In this document: positions 1-9,713 of the stretch, piece after piece | Layout: each line of letters opens with the position of its first letter | Numbering within the stretch: the stretch's first letter is position 1 | DNA from: Thermophagus xiamenensis | GTDB taxonomy: Bacteria; Bacteroidota; Bacteroidia; Bacteroidales; Marinilabiliaceae | Reading direction: 5' to 3' | NCBI RefSeq assembly: GCF_900112795.1 | Contig: NZ_FONA01000012.1 | Location: forward strand, 78,479-142,478 | Length of the DNA: 64,000 nt | The notes under the pieces: generated by a model | Database searches by the model: none | What the model was told of the DNA's origin: nothing | The model's input: only the letters and a program-made list of their open reading frames with translations | Translations under genes and position numbers: made by a program

Positions 1-59
1 AAATATTATAGTATCTTATTGGCTGCTTTGGCTTAAAAATTAATCCATATAAATATTAC

Positions 60-240
60 TTAAGTTATGGGTTGGATGGAACTTAAAGTTGCTAATTAGT
101 GGTTAGTCGTTAGTCATTAGTCTTTAGTTATTTAGCACTAACCACTAATGACTGTTGACTATTGACTACTTCAGCCTGTGCACTTCTGCCCTGGGCTTTT
201 ATACATGTCCTTTTGTGGTAAAATTAGTCATGCTCGTTTC
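60..240 (-). repeat. Dispersed composite repeat, copy 1 (reverse orientation)
   Basis: This gene-free stretch before the butyrate kinase gene carries the same modules as five other places in the window: a run of imperfect TAGTCATTAGT-like words arranged as a long inverted repeat (about 95-170), the GCACTTCTGCC module (about 180-195), and a diverged TTTTATACATG...GCTCGTTTCA module (about 197-240). Relative to the copy at 9.7-10.2 kb it is inverted. No open reading frame is conserved in it. Confidence 0.75.
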
Positions 241-275
241 AATAAATTAATGTCTAAATGCACTAATAAATTTTT

Positions 276-1352
276 ATGAAGAAATTTAAGATTTTGGTTA
301 TTAACCCCGGTTCTACTTCGACAAAAATAGCTGTATTCGAGGATATTAAATCTATTCTGCTAAAAACGCTAAGGCATACGCCGGATGAATTATCCAAATT
401 TGAAGATGTACCCAGTCAGTATGAATTTAGAAAAGAAGTAATTCTTAATGAACTGAAACTGGCACAGATAGAAATTGAGGATATTGATGCGGTAGTTGGT
501 CGCGGCGGTTTACTTCGTCCTATTCCTTCAGGAGTTTATGAAGTAAACGACAAAATGAAGCAAGATTTAAGATATAGTAGTGGAAAACCCCAACATGCCA
601 GTAATCTGGGTGCCTTAATAGCCGATGATATTGCCAAAAGCTTGCCTGCTGCCAGAGCTTTTATTGCTGACCCGATAGTGGTGGATGAATTACAAGATGT
701 GGCACGGATTACCGGGTTGCCTGAATTGCCCCGGCAGTCGGTGTTTCATGCACTTAATCAGAAAGCTGTAGCTCGTAATTATGCTCGTTTGGTAGAAAAG
801 AAGTACGAAGATTTAAATCTCATTGTTGCCCATTTGGGGGGTGGTATATCTATTGGTGCTCATAAAAAGGGTAGGGTTGTGGATGTCAACAATGCATTGG
901 ACGGATATGGACCATTTTCACCCGAAAGGGCAGGTACTTTACCTTCCGGAGGGCTTGTTGATATGTGTTTTAGCGGGAAATATACCTATGAAGAAATGAA
1001 AAAAAAGGTGGTTGGTCATGGTGGGCTAATGGCTCATTTAGGGACCAATCAGGCGCATGAAGCCGAAGAACGGGCCTTAAACGGCGATAAAAAAGCCGAT
1101 TTGATACTTCATGCAATGTCATATCAAATAGCCAAAAACATCGGTGCTTGTGTGGCTGTTTTGGAAGGTAAGGTTGATGCAGTATTATTAACCGGAGGGA
1201 TGGCTCAAAATAAAACCGTAGTTGGTTACATCCGCAAATACATCGATTGGATAGGCAACATAAAAATTTATCCGGGTGAAGATGAGATGTCGGCCTTAGC
1301 TATGAATGCATTAGCTGTCTTAAAGGGTGAGATGGAGTGCAAAGAATACTAA
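276..1352 (+). CDS. buk: Butyrate kinase
   Basis: Probable butyrate kinase, 358 aa, an ASKHA-fold acyl kinase that interconverts butyryl phosphate plus ADP with butyrate plus ATP in the cytoplasm. The N-terminal phosphate-binding motif NPGSTSTK is at residues 10-17, the second glycine-rich motif HLGGGISIG at 186-194, and SPERAGTLPSG at 215-225; length matches the family. The usual partner, phosphate butyryltransferase (ptb), is not within the 275 bases upstream, which hold a dispersed repeat instead, so it lies beyond the window edge or elsewhere. A good intrinsic terminator follows the stop, so the gene is probably the last or only cistron. Related branched-chain acyl kinases in Bacteroidota have the same motifs, so the physiological substrate could be isobutyrate or a similar acid. 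Confidence 0.9.
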   Translation: MKKFKILVINPGSTSTKIAVFEDIKSILLKTLRHTPDELSKFEDVPSQYEFRKEVILNELKLAQIEIEDIDAVVGRGGLLRPIPSGVYEVNDKMKQDLRYSSGKPQHASNLGALIADDIAKSLPAARAFIADPIVVDELQDVARITGLPELPRQSVFHALNQKAVARNYARLVEKKYEDLNLIVAHLGGGISIGAHKKGRVVDVNNALDGYGPFSPERAGTLPSGGLVDMCFSGKYTYEEMKKKVVGHGGLMAHLGTNQAHEAEERALNGDKKADLILHAMSYQIAKNIGACVAVLEGKVDAVLLTGGMAQNKTVVGYIRKYIDWIGNIKIYPGEDEMSALAMNALAVLKGEMECKEY

Positions 1353-1376
1353 TACCTTTATTAAGAAAATACCTTT

Positions 1377-1427
1377 AAAAAAGTTTTCGGATTAGGTTGT
1401 GTTGGTCTTTTTCCGGAAACTTTTTTT
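1377..1427 (+). terminator. Intrinsic terminator after butyrate kinase
   Basis: A 14-base arm (AAAAAAGTTTTCGG, 1377-1390) pairs with CCGGAAACTTTTTT (1413-1426), allowing one G-U pair, and runs into a T-rich tail. It ends the butyrate kinase transcript and argues that the next gene starts after it. Confidence 0.7.
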
Positions 1428-1459
1428 ATTTTTTCTGCGTTTTAGCTTTAAAATTGAAT

Positions 1460-3649
1460 ATGTCACGAATTATATTAATTCTTGAACTCTTTTTTGTTTG
1501 TATCACTTTATCAACCGCCCAGATTGGTCATGGGGGACGACCTTCGATAATGGGTGCAGAAATAATGATGCATGACAAAAGTTTTGGAAACATTAGTGAT
1601 CAGCCACAGACGGTCATATCTTTTACTCCACCGACCAATGAATATATAAAAACGGAACTGAGGGCCAATAAAAAAGGTCGTCCGCTTCGGTTTGCCTATC
1701 CTAATTTTGTAGACTTAAGCCCTGAGAATTCAGGTATGATATCTGTTCTGGATGATGGGCGATTATACTGGCAATTACGGTTGACGTCGGTTGGCGCCTA
1801 TTCCTTGAATGTTATATTTGATCGTTTTCATCTGAATCAAGGAGATTCCTTGTTTATTTATAATCCTTCAGGAAGCTATGTAATTGGTGCCTTAACTGAA
1901 AAAAATAATAAGTCGTGGGGGGGATTGGCAACGGCACCTGTTCCCGGCGATGAAGTGATTATTGAATGGAAAGGGAAAAAATTAGGCGAAGGCGGTGCCC
2001 AATTGAAAATAGGTGCAGTCAATCATGATTTTTTGGGTATTATCAATGTATTGGCGTCGAAAGTGGGGCAATTTGGTGACAGTGGCCCATGCCATACTGA
2101 CTTTACTTGTTACGATGATTCAACCTGGCTTCTCAATGGAAGGTCGGTTTGTCAGGTTATTGTTAACGGAACGGAATATTGTAGTGGTACCCTAATGAAC
2201 AATAGTTTGGGTGATGGGACACCATATGTTTTGACTGCCGGACATTGTTTAGGAACAAATCTCTCACCGGAATCTGTGGTTTTTATCTTTAACTATGAAG
2301 TGCCCCAATGTCAGACTTTTATAGACGGAAGTAAAATACAGAGCATTTCCGGTGCCAGTTTGAGAGCCTATGCCGATCAGTTGGACTTTGCTTTATTGGA
2401 AATGTCGGAATATCCCCCGGAATATTTTAGAGTTTATTATTCAGGATGGGATCTCACCACAACACCTCAGGGGGGTGTCCATACGGTACATCATCCATAC
2501 GGAGATGTAAAGAAAGTAGCTGTTTCATCGGAGTCGCCGGAAGAAGCAAGTTATTTTGCCACTTCTCGTTTAGGCAATACGTTTTTAGAGGATGCGCACT
2601 GGAAAGTAGCCCAATGGACTGATGGAACAACTGAGCCTGGTTCATCAGGAGCAGGATTGTTCCTGGGGAATGGGGCATTTATTGGTCTTTTATCGGGTGG
2701 CTCGGCAACCTGTAGTAACCCCGTGAATGATTATTTTATTCGTTTAAACAAAATATGGGATTATTTGCCGGAGGATACGGCACGGGTCGACTTATGGCTT
2801 AACCCTAGTGGCGAAGATATTTCTTTTCTACCCGGACTCAATCCTTCTGAAGGCAATTTAATGAGAGTATCTCATTTTCCCGAGGATGGCATCCCTGAAT
2901 TAAAGAAAATCAACGGGGCCAATGAGTATTGGACCGGTCCAAACAGCTTAATGATTACTGATGTGGCTGAGAAATATGATGAATTCTCTTCGGGTAAAAT
3001 TTACGGTTTATTTTTGGTGCCGGGTGCAAGTTATTACGCTGGCGATGGGAATATCGACATCAAAATCTGGTCGGGGACCGATAAACCTCAAACTTTATTG
3101 GCCAGTAAAAATAACGTTAAAATTGGCGCAGAATCTAATAAAGAGCTTTTAATCCTATTTGATGAACCGGTTTCCTTTTCGGAAAATTTTTTCGCAGGTT
3201 ACACCATTGATTATTCTACCCCCATTGATACTTTTGCTGTTTATCAGGTTGCTACAACAGAGAGAGACAATTCTTTATTTCTGAATTCATTAAACAGTGG
3301 CTGGCAGTCCTATTCTTCATTAAGCGGCGATTTCCCGTCTATGGCATGGATTGATGTACTTGTTGGCTATGTTAATTATACAGATTCAAGCCATATTGAT
3401 ATCCCTGAACAATTTTACATTTCACCCAATCCTGCCGGAAAATATACAAATATTTATTATCCTGAAAATGGGACCGGACAAATTTCTATTTATAATTTAA
3501 AAGGAAATCTGGTTTTGACTAAACAGGTGACCATAAATGATAATTATTATGAATTGCGTTTTTTTGATCGGCTTGTAACCGGTGTTTATTTGTTACAGCT
3601 TAAAATTAACGGGAAAGCTTTAGTGAAAAAATTAGTAGTTCAAAAATAA
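1460..3649 (+). CDS. Secreted trypsin-like serine protease with T9SS sorting domain
   Basis: Secreted serine endopeptidase, 729 aa from the start chosen here. The ATG at 1460 is preferred over 1397 because it begins directly with a signal peptide (MSRIILILELFFVCITL, cleavage near STAQ) and because 1397 lies inside the upstream terminator. The catalytic triad is readable: His262 in LTAGHC, Asp309 in QLDFALL and Ser396 in PGSSGAG, the arrangement of the lysyl-endopeptidase/trypsin-like family. Several cysteines around the catalytic core suggest disulfides. The last ~80 residues (FYISPNPAGKYTNIYY...LVVQK) form a type A Por secretion C-terminal domain, so the protein should cross the outer membrane by the type IX system and be cleaved or anchored. 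A domain of about 150 residues between the two parts was not assigned. Cleavage specificity cannot be read from sequence. Confidence 0.88.
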   Translation: MSRIILILELFFVCITLSTAQIGHGGRPSIMGAEIMMHDKSFGNISDQPQTVISFTPPTNEYIKTELRANKKGRPLRFAYPNFVDLSPENSGMISVLDDGRLYWQLRLTSVGAYSLNVIFDRFHLNQGDSLFIYNPSGSYVIGALTEKNNKSWGGLATAPVPGDEVIIEWKGKKLGEGGAQLKIGAVNHDFLGIINVLASKVGQFGDSGPCHTDFTCYDDSTWLLNGRSVCQVIVNGTEYCSGTLMNNSLGDGTPYVLTAGHCLGTNLSPESVVFIFNYEVPQCQTFIDGSKIQSISGASLRAYADQLDFALLEMSEYPPEYFRVYYSGWDLTTTPQGGVHTVHHPYGDVKKVAVSSESPEEASYFATSRLGNTFLEDAHWKVAQWTDGTTEPGSSGAGLFLGNGAFIGLLSGGSATCSNPVNDYFIRLNKIWDYLPEDTARVDLWLNPSGEDISFLPGLNPSEGNLMRVSHFPEDGIPELKKINGANEYWTGPNSLMITDVAEKYDEFSSGKIYGLFLVPGASYYAGDGNIDIKIWSGTDKPQTLLASKNNVKIGAESNKELLILFDEPVSFSENFFAGYTIDYSTPIDTFAVYQVATTERDNSLFLNSLNSGWQSYSSLSGDFPSMAWIDVLVGYVNYTDSSHIDIPEQFYISPNPAGKYTNIYYPENGTGQISIYNLKGNLVLTKQVTINDNYYELRFFDRLVTGVYLLQLKINGKALVKKLVVQK

Positions 3650-3700
3650 CTGAATCTCTTTTTCCTATTTAAAACGATAATAATATCAAATACAGCCGGG

Positions 3701-4735
3701 TTACAAAATCTTTAGATTATCAATGCAAAATATTTCCGGTGTGACCATATTCCCTGAGTCGTCTGTTTTACTGCTGGATAGAATAAATTCAATTTTATTC
3801 ACCTTATTAAGGTCACTAAGGTCAACTGTAGTCCAGTCTTCAATAATATAGTCACGTTTATTGTTGTCAAAACGATAATCTGCCAAAAAGAAATCAACAG
3901 AACCTGTTATTTCGCCTTGCGCGTCTATGCCTCTGATTGTGACCTTGCACCAATCGGCATTATTACTTCCGCTACCACCCATTCTTTCAAATTGGTCGCT
4001 TCCAAATTTCATTAAATATCGACCTAGCGTTGAATTATTGATGTCAATAGACTTTAACAAATGGTCCTGACCCTCATTAAATTGAATAGTTGGATAATTA
4101 GAATCAGAACCATTGGGATATCGAACTAAAAGAAAATAATCGGATTGATCTTGACTCGCATATACGCTGAAGGGCGAGATATCCTCCAAATCAGAGGAAC
4201 TACTTCCCATATTACTTATTCCAAAACCTTCCCATGTTGTATCATTAATAAAAGTGTTAGAAAAGAAGATTTCCTTATAAGAAAATCCGGCATTGTCAAA
4301 AGGTCCAATATGAAAGGTATCAGTCTCGGTCGAAAGGGCTAGTTCATTGAAATCTGCCAATATGATTACATCAACATTAATGGTCATGGAGTCGGAACCA
4401 TAGGGGGTGATAACTTTAAAAAAGTATTCAATGTTTCCCAGATTGATAGCTGTATCGGTAAGAAATTGACCCGACACATCCAGTTTTTGCCCATTTTTCC
4501 GCCATTCGTAAATAGCATCGTAATTGTACGTTATTTGGGGTTTTAAAACAATAGTATTGCCCAGATTAACTTCAATTTCCTCATCACTGCCGGCCAAATA
4601 TATCTCGGGCGGAGGTATTTCCTTCTCATTATCTTTACACGCCCCTAAAAGGCCTATTATTGATATGAGAATGAGTTGAAAAATAATAACTCTTTTCCGG
4701 ATTATGAGATTATTGTTGGTTAATCGATTGTTCAT
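3701..4735 (-). CDS. DUF4465-type surface lipoprotein with Ig/PKD-like region
   Basis: Predicted lipoprotein, 344 aa. An N-terminal hydrophobic stretch ends in the lipobox LLGAC, so the mature protein starts at that cysteine and is likely to be at the outer membrane. Residues about 40-125 look like an Ig- or PKD-type repeat (NLGNTIVLKPQ..., then YEWRKNGQKL). The C-terminal half matches the DUF4465 pattern: an aromatic/glycine-rich start (FSYKEIFFSNTF), a W-x-G-F-G-I-S-N segment, and a closing VDLSDLNKVNKIEFILSSSKT ... FCIDNLKIL segment. DUF4465 proteins are common in Bacteroidota, often near polymer or cofactor uptake loci, but no transporter partner is adjacent here. Function not known; ligand binding at the cell surface is inference. 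Confidence 0.72.
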   Translation of the reverse strand: MNNRLTNNNLIIRKRVIIFQLILISIIGLLGACKDNEKEIPPPEIYLAGSDEEIEVNLGNTIVLKPQITYNYDAIYEWRKNGQKLDVSGQFLTDTAINLGNIEYFFKVITPYGSDSMTINVDVIILADFNELALSTETDTFHIGPFDNAGFSYKEIFFSNTFINDTTWEGFGISNMGSSSSDLEDISPFSVYASQDQSDYFLLVRYPNGSDSNYPTIQFNEGQDHLLKSIDINNSTLGRYLMKFGSDQFERMGGSGSNNADWCKVTIRGIDAQGEITGSVDFFLADYRFDNNKRDYIIEDWTTVDLSDLNKVNKIEFILSSSKTDDSGNMVTPEIFCIDNLKIL

Positions 4736-4899
4736 CTTTGAATTATTGATTTCTGATATTAGTAATTAGCCATGATCAAGATATTTTTCCGTTTAAGATA
4801 TACGCTTGGTCATGTCCAATTTCTTACCCTAATGTTTTTTTATAATGAGTTCTTGAGTCAGTTCATTTTTTAAGCAGCAAAAATGTGATCAGCCCCCAA

Positions 4900-6372
4900 T
4901 TAACTCGCTTTGTTTTGCCTGTATTTTAAATAGTGTTCGATAAACCCGGGCAGGTCTTCAACGGCAATACGTTTACCAATAATTTTTTTGTCTTTATCGA
5001 GAATGAAAATAGTTGGGGTACTTTTGACATCAAAATGTTCTCTAAATCCAGTGTGACGATAGGGATCCCAAACATTGATAAAGTCATAAAGCTGGTTTTT
5101 TTCAATAAAATCAACCCATTCGGGTTCGTTGCCCTGGGTATATACGGCAAAAATCTTCACACCTTTATCTATCAACTTTTTCTGGTAAATTTCGTTGAGT
5201 TTGGGAATAGCTTTTTTACAGTGTCCGCAATCGGGTTCCCAAAAAACCAATATGGTTACAGGAGCATTAATTTCATATAATCGGTAATATTGACCGTTAA
5301 ACGATTGCATTTTCAGGTCATGGGCTTTGTTGCCTATTAAGGTGGGTTTAATTTCTTTAACACGGGTTTCAAGTTTTTCTAAAAACTCTTCATCGGCCCA
5401 GGTGGCCTCCCCTGCGAGGTAATATTTTTCAGCCAGGCCAACCAACATTTTATCCATGCCCATAATTTGACTATCATTGGCATAGTTGAATAAATTACTC
5501 ACCATAAAACGGAAAACTTCGGATGAAGGTCTGGTTTTCTCAATCAGTTTAATGGCTTCATTGAGTAGTGTATCAGGTATTTGCGGAAGAACCGACGAAA
5601 AATAATTTTCTATTTTACGGCCAAAGAAGGGAGTTCTCAGAATCCGGGCATCGGTTAAGTCAATATTATCAAAGTAGTGTTCTCTGTAGTAACGATACTT
5701 TTTTATTCGCAGTAAAGAATCCGGGTTGCTGGCACCTTCCGGAACCTCGAAGTCAGGTATTTCAACTTCCTGAATACCTTTTAAAAACAGAGCCAGGAGA
5801 GTTCCAGGATTTTCTTCGATTAAGGTATTCCATTGATGTTTAACTTCCTGGTTTAACTTTTCCAGTTCTGCTTTAATTTTTTCTCCTTGAGAGGAGTCTG
5901 CATCGGTATTTTTTAATTGTTCTTGCAGATTTTTGGCTTTTTCTTGTCTTTCGGCAATAAACCGTTGGTATTGGTTAAATAATTTTGTTTGCTCTGAGCC
6001 ATTCACCTTCATCGAGTTGATAAAATCTGAGGTGTCTATACTAACCTCAAAATGTTGGTCCTGGTCAATTAAAACATCAAAGTATTTTTTGTTGGGAAGA
6101 TAAACCACATATATTCCCCCCGGGAGGGGTTTATCATCGCTAAAAATGGCCTTGCCACTGCCATCTATTCGGGTGGTATCATCAACGTACATGCGTTGAT
6201 TAAAATAGTGACCTAAAATTAACGTTGTATCTTTTAACCCATTTATGGTAATTTCTATTCTGTGGCCATTAGGATTATCGCCCTTAAAAGAGATAGGTGT
6301 TCCATATATTGAGAAATTTATGGCCATCCAAAAGAATAATAGGCTAATATTTAAAAATTTCATAAGGCGCAC
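4900..6372 (-). CDS. TlpA/thioredoxin-fold oxidoreductase with DUF4369 N-domain
   Basis: Periplasmic or envelope thiol-disulfide oxidoreductase, 490 aa. A signal peptide (residues ~1-24) is followed by a DUF4369-like beta domain (ITINGLKDTTLILGHYF...), a charged helical stretch (~130-175) with DUF5106-like sequence, and a C-terminal thioredoxin domain. The redox motif is Cys382-Gly-His-Cys385 in FWEPDCGHCKKA, and the cis-proline loop is KSTPTIFI. Such proteins in Bacteroidota are thought to reduce or isomerise disulfides of exported proteins. It stands alone between convergent and codirectional unrelated genes. A TATCTTTG box on the minus strand at 6407-6414 could be its -7 element, but no good -33 element was found. 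Confidence 0.82.
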   Translation of the reverse strand: MRLMKFLNISLLFFWMAINFSIYGTPISFKGDNPNGHRIEITINGLKDTTLILGHYFNQRMYVDDTTRIDGSGKAIFSDDKPLPGGIYVVYLPNKKYFDVLIDQDQHFEVSIDTSDFINSMKVNGSEQTKLFNQYQRFIAERQEKAKNLQEQLKNTDADSSQGEKIKAELEKLNQEVKHQWNTLIEENPGTLLALFLKGIQEVEIPDFEVPEGASNPDSLLRIKKYRYYREHYFDNIDLTDARILRTPFFGRKIENYFSSVLPQIPDTLLNEAIKLIEKTRPSSEVFRFMVSNLFNYANDSQIMGMDKMLVGLAEKYYLAGEATWADEEFLEKLETRVKEIKPTLIGNKAHDLKMQSFNGQYYRLYEINAPVTILVFWEPDCGHCKKAIPKLNEIYQKKLIDKGVKIFAVYTQGNEPEWVDFIEKNQLYDFINVWDPYRHTGFREHFDVKSTPTIFILDKDKKIIGKRIAVEDLPGFIEHYLKYRQNKAS

Positions 6373-6463
6373 TTTGTTTGGTTAGGTAATTCAATGCGTA
6401 ATTCAACAAAGATAAAGTTTGATGTACTGCCCATTGGGGGTTAAGGCTATATTTTTATAGCCA

Positions 6464-8257
6464 TTAAACATTGCTGCCAATGGCCTGGGTTTTTTCCTTT
6501 AACCATTCTTTTTCCTCTTCTTTTAGGTTGGGAGATAATTTATCAAAAACCTCTCGGTGATAATTGTTTAGCCATTCGATTTCCTGTTGATTAAGCATAT
6601 CTTCCACTATTAAAGAAGTGTCAATGGGACAGAGGGTAAGCGTTTCAAAATTTAAAAAGGTGCCGAAATCAGAGTCGCCGAAATGGCGGGTTAATACCAG
6701 GTTTTCGATTCGTATGCCGTATTCCATTGCTCGATAGATGCCCGGTTCGTTAGAGGTCACCATCCCGGGTTTAAATTCTGTTCCATTGTCTTGTACTCTG
6801 ATGCTTTGAGGCCCTTCATGAACATTTAGGAAATAACCTATTCCATGGCCGGTGCCATGACCGTAATTTCTTTTATGAGCCCATAATGGTTGTCGGGCCA
6901 GAATATCGAGCTGAACACCCCGGGTGCCTTCAGGGAAAATCGCATTGGCTAAAGCTATATGCCCTTTAAGAACCAGTGTGAAATCTTCTTTTACCTGGTC
7001 TTGAACAGGACCCAGTTTTATGGTACGAGTAATATCAGTTGTTCCTGTAAGATATTGTCCTCCTGAATCAACCAAATAAACCCCTTTATTTTGAAGAGTC
7101 GTATCGGAATCGGGAGATACGTCATAGTGAACAATAGCACCATGAGGACCATACCCGGAGATAGTTTTAAACGATTCACCCTGAAAGTTAGGTGACTGAC
7201 TTCTGAATTTAAGTAATTGTTGAGCGGCCGATAATTCAGACACCGTACCTGTGGGTACAGATTCTTCCAACCATTTCAAAAATTTAACCATGGCAACACC
7301 ATCCTCAATCATGGTTTTTTTGATGTTCTCTATTTCAATCTCATTTTTTATTGATTTTAATGAGGTTATGATACCGGTACCTTCAATTTTGGGCACATAG
7401 GCTGGTATCGATTCATATAAAATCGAATTATTGCGCAGGGGATCGATATAAGCCACTGCATGTTCCGGCAGTTCCTTAAGGTGAGAATAGATTTCACCAT
7501 ATAGGTTAATGCGTATTTTATCTTTGGATAAATGTTTGCCAATGGAAGAGGTTAACTTATTGGGATTAATATAGAGAGACACGTGGTCCATTGAAATCAC
7601 CAGGAAAGCGTGGAACACCGGATTAAAAGGAATATCGGTACCTCTGAGGTTCAGGACCCAGGCTATTTCATCAAGAGCACCGGTAATGTAATGGGTTGCC
7701 TCTTTTTCCTTGAGGGCTTGCCGCACCAATTCTATCTTTTGTTGGCGAGACATGCCGGCCAATGTTTCCGGATGTTCGGATACCGGATTGTCGGGAATGG
7801 CCGGACGGGTGGTCCAAACATCTTCGGCAAGTGTTAGTTGTGTTTCTAACTGTATTTGTTTTTTGCCGAAGGCCTGGCTCATCTTTCGGACATCTTCCAC
7901 CGAAAAGCAGGTGCCATTGATGGCTACTTTGCTGCCCGCCGACAAATTTTCGGATATCCATTTAATATAGTCAGGCACACCCGGAAGACCTTCCTTTACT
8001 AACTTAATGCCGGTTCCCGACAGTTGTTCCTCGGCTTGCAGGTAGTAGCGGGAATCGGTCCATAAAAAGGCACCATCACTTCCCACAACCAGCGTTCCGG
8101 CTGAACCGGTAAATCCGGATAAATAATCCCGAATCTTCCAATGCTCGGCCAAATACTCACTAATATGAGCATCATTTCCGGGTATTATACATACATCAAT
8201 GCCATTAGCGGCCATTTTTGACCTCAGTTCCTGAATTCTTTCTGCAATATATGACAT
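6464..8257 (-). CDS. Xaa-Pro aminopeptidase (aminopeptidase P family)
   Basis: Cytoplasmic metallopeptidase, 597 aa, that removes an N-terminal residue preceding proline. Architecture is that of the long, three-domain aminopeptidase P (two creatinase N-like domains, then the pita-bread catalytic domain). Dinuclear metal ligands are visible in order: the aspartates of VDSGGQY and TTDITRT, the histidine of GHGTGHGIGYFLNVHEGP, and the glutamates of TSNEPGIY and GIRIENL. No signal peptide. The length and C-terminal extension match the bacterial and eukaryotic ~600-residue class rather than the shorter PepP of E. coli. The gene begins 10 bases downstream of the stop of the next minus-strand gene (8268-9332), so the two are probably cotranscribed. 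Confidence 0.92.
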   Translation of the reverse strand: MSYIAERIQELRSKMAANGIDVCIIPGNDAHISEYLAEHWKIRDYLSGFTGSAGTLVVGSDGAFLWTDSRYYLQAEEQLSGTGIKLVKEGLPGVPDYIKWISENLSAGSKVAINGTCFSVEDVRKMSQAFGKKQIQLETQLTLAEDVWTTRPAIPDNPVSEHPETLAGMSRQQKIELVRQALKEKEATHYITGALDEIAWVLNLRGTDIPFNPVFHAFLVISMDHVSLYINPNKLTSSIGKHLSKDKIRINLYGEIYSHLKELPEHAVAYIDPLRNNSILYESIPAYVPKIEGTGIITSLKSIKNEIEIENIKKTMIEDGVAMVKFLKWLEESVPTGTVSELSAAQQLLKFRSQSPNFQGESFKTISGYGPHGAIVHYDVSPDSDTTLQNKGVYLVDSGGQYLTGTTDITRTIKLGPVQDQVKEDFTLVLKGHIALANAIFPEGTRGVQLDILARQPLWAHKRNYGHGTGHGIGYFLNVHEGPQSIRVQDNGTEFKPGMVTSNEPGIYRAMEYGIRIENLVLTRHFGDSDFGTFLNFETLTLCPIDTSLIVEDMLNQQEIEWLNNYHREVFDKLSPNLKEEEKEWLKEKTQAIGSNV

Positions 8258-8267
8258 ATTTATATTA

Positions 8268-9332
8268 TTATTTTAATTCTTTTATGTTGATCCCAGCATT
8301 TTTGTTGAAAACAACTATGGAGGCTGGTTGACCATTTTCATTAAAAGTACCGGAAAAAAAAGTTTTTTCCTGATCACTTATGATGCGCAAAGCCTGTTGA
8401 GCAAAGTGAAAAAAATCGCCGTTGGTAATCTCGCCCTGAATGGTATAAGATAGCGATTCAGGCAAGGTTAAAGTGATTGGTGTTCCATTATTGGCAATGG
8501 ATAATTCTTTTAATTGATGGCTTACATTTTCAATGATCAAAAAACCATTGGAAATTTCAATTTGTCCTTTTTCCTGAATTTTCCCAATGGTTGCAAAGCA
8601 AAAATTACTCTTTATAGTTATTTGTCCGGATTCTGAAATATTTAAACGAGAGGTATTGCCTTTTATATCGGCCCTGTTAATTTTATTGATGTTGAGCTGG
8701 AAGAACTGGCCCGAAAAAAGCCCATTGTCCACACGTTGTATATTAACGTTGGCATTGTCCAATTTTAAGTTGCAGGATGCTGCATCAATCAGTTGGGCAT
8801 TGGAGAAGGCAAGATCGCCATTTATGGTGTCTATTGTAGCCAACTTATTTTGCACCAAACGGCCATATCTTAATGTTGGTTCGAACGTGGGAACAGGAGC
8901 GTTTAAAGTGATGTCACCAAACTGATTATTGACTATAACTTGTTGTTGGCCGGATGGAATAAAAATTTCATAATTGATTTCAAACGGAAAATTGGAATAG
9001 AAATTATCAGCAAAAGAAGTCCTGAAATAAACTTTGCCTTCGGTTTCTGTACTACTTATATTTATTTGGTCAAAAACTTCCTGTGCCAAAGTTTGATTCT
9101 TGGTTTTCACAATTAGTGAAACCTTCACCTGAAGGGTATCGTTATCATGCGCGTTAATGGTAACATTGCCATGCTGATTATGTAATTCAATGCCATCATA
9201 AACTTTGGAAGAGAAAATCCATTCTTTATGCTCTGACTGATATGGTTGTTCTTGTCCATATATTAGAGTATTCTGAAATATTAAAGTGCCTAAAATCAGT
9301 ATGTAGGTTAAACGAAATGCTTTCATCATCAA
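8268..9332 (-). CDS. Exported DUF4097-like beta-repeat protein
   Basis: Exported protein of unknown function, 354 aa. Residues 1-26 form a signal peptide (hydrophobic LTYILILGTLIF, cleavage near YGQE). The remainder is almost all short beta strands with regularly spaced Asn/Asp/Gly turns (for example GNVTINAHDN, FGDITLNAPV, NGDLAFSNAQL), the pattern of DUF4097/DUF2807 right-handed beta-helix 'putative adhesin' families. In other Bacteroidota such proteins often follow an ECF sigma/anti-sigma pair, but none is present here. It is the first gene of a probable two-gene unit with the aminopeptidase P gene. Family assignment is by pattern and is not certain. Confidence 0.6.
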   Translation of the reverse strand: MMMKAFRLTYILILGTLIFQNTLIYGQEQPYQSEHKEWIFSSKVYDGIELHNQHGNVTINAHDNDTLQVKVSLIVKTKNQTLAQEVFDQINISSTETEGKVYFRTSFADNFYSNFPFEINYEIFIPSGQQQVIVNNQFGDITLNAPVPTFEPTLRYGRLVQNKLATIDTINGDLAFSNAQLIDAASCNLKLDNANVNIQRVDNGLFSGQFFQLNINKINRADIKGNTSRLNISESGQITIKSNFCFATIGKIQEKGQIEISNGFLIIENVSHQLKELSIANNGTPITLTLPESLSYTIQGEITNGDFFHFAQQALRIISDQEKTFFSGTFNENGQPASIVVFNKNAGINIKELK

Positions 9333-9713
9333 TTGATTTTTTTCGAAAAACAGCAGAAAAATATATTTTTCATGGGCTAAAGTAATGAAAAAGGAAGAAG
9401 CGGTGAAATTTTGATTGGCATTAATGCTTTTGGTTTAATAGTGCCCACATGAACAAATATTTATACATGCTTTCAGGATAAATCTTTGGGGGCTTATTGT
9501 TTACCGGCATATAAAAGTGGTTTATTCTCTCAAAATTTATTTAATTTAGTTCCTCTTCTCCTTATCTCTTTTTTTTGTGGATACCTATTTAAATAATAAA
9601 CGCAGTTTTTTTTATAAGGTTTATGATTGAGAATCCAATAATGGAATGTTTGGATGATAGGATTTCCTTCATGGTCTGATATCGGTTGAAAACCGGTTAC
9701 TTACAATTTGATG
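9333..9713. other. Intergenic stretch without recognised content
   Basis: About 380 A+T-rich bases between the DUF4097-like gene and the compound repeat. No reading frame of note, RNA fold or terminator was recognised. It contains the likely promoter region of the minus-strand gene at 8268-9332, but no consensus promoter could be picked out. Confidence 0.5.
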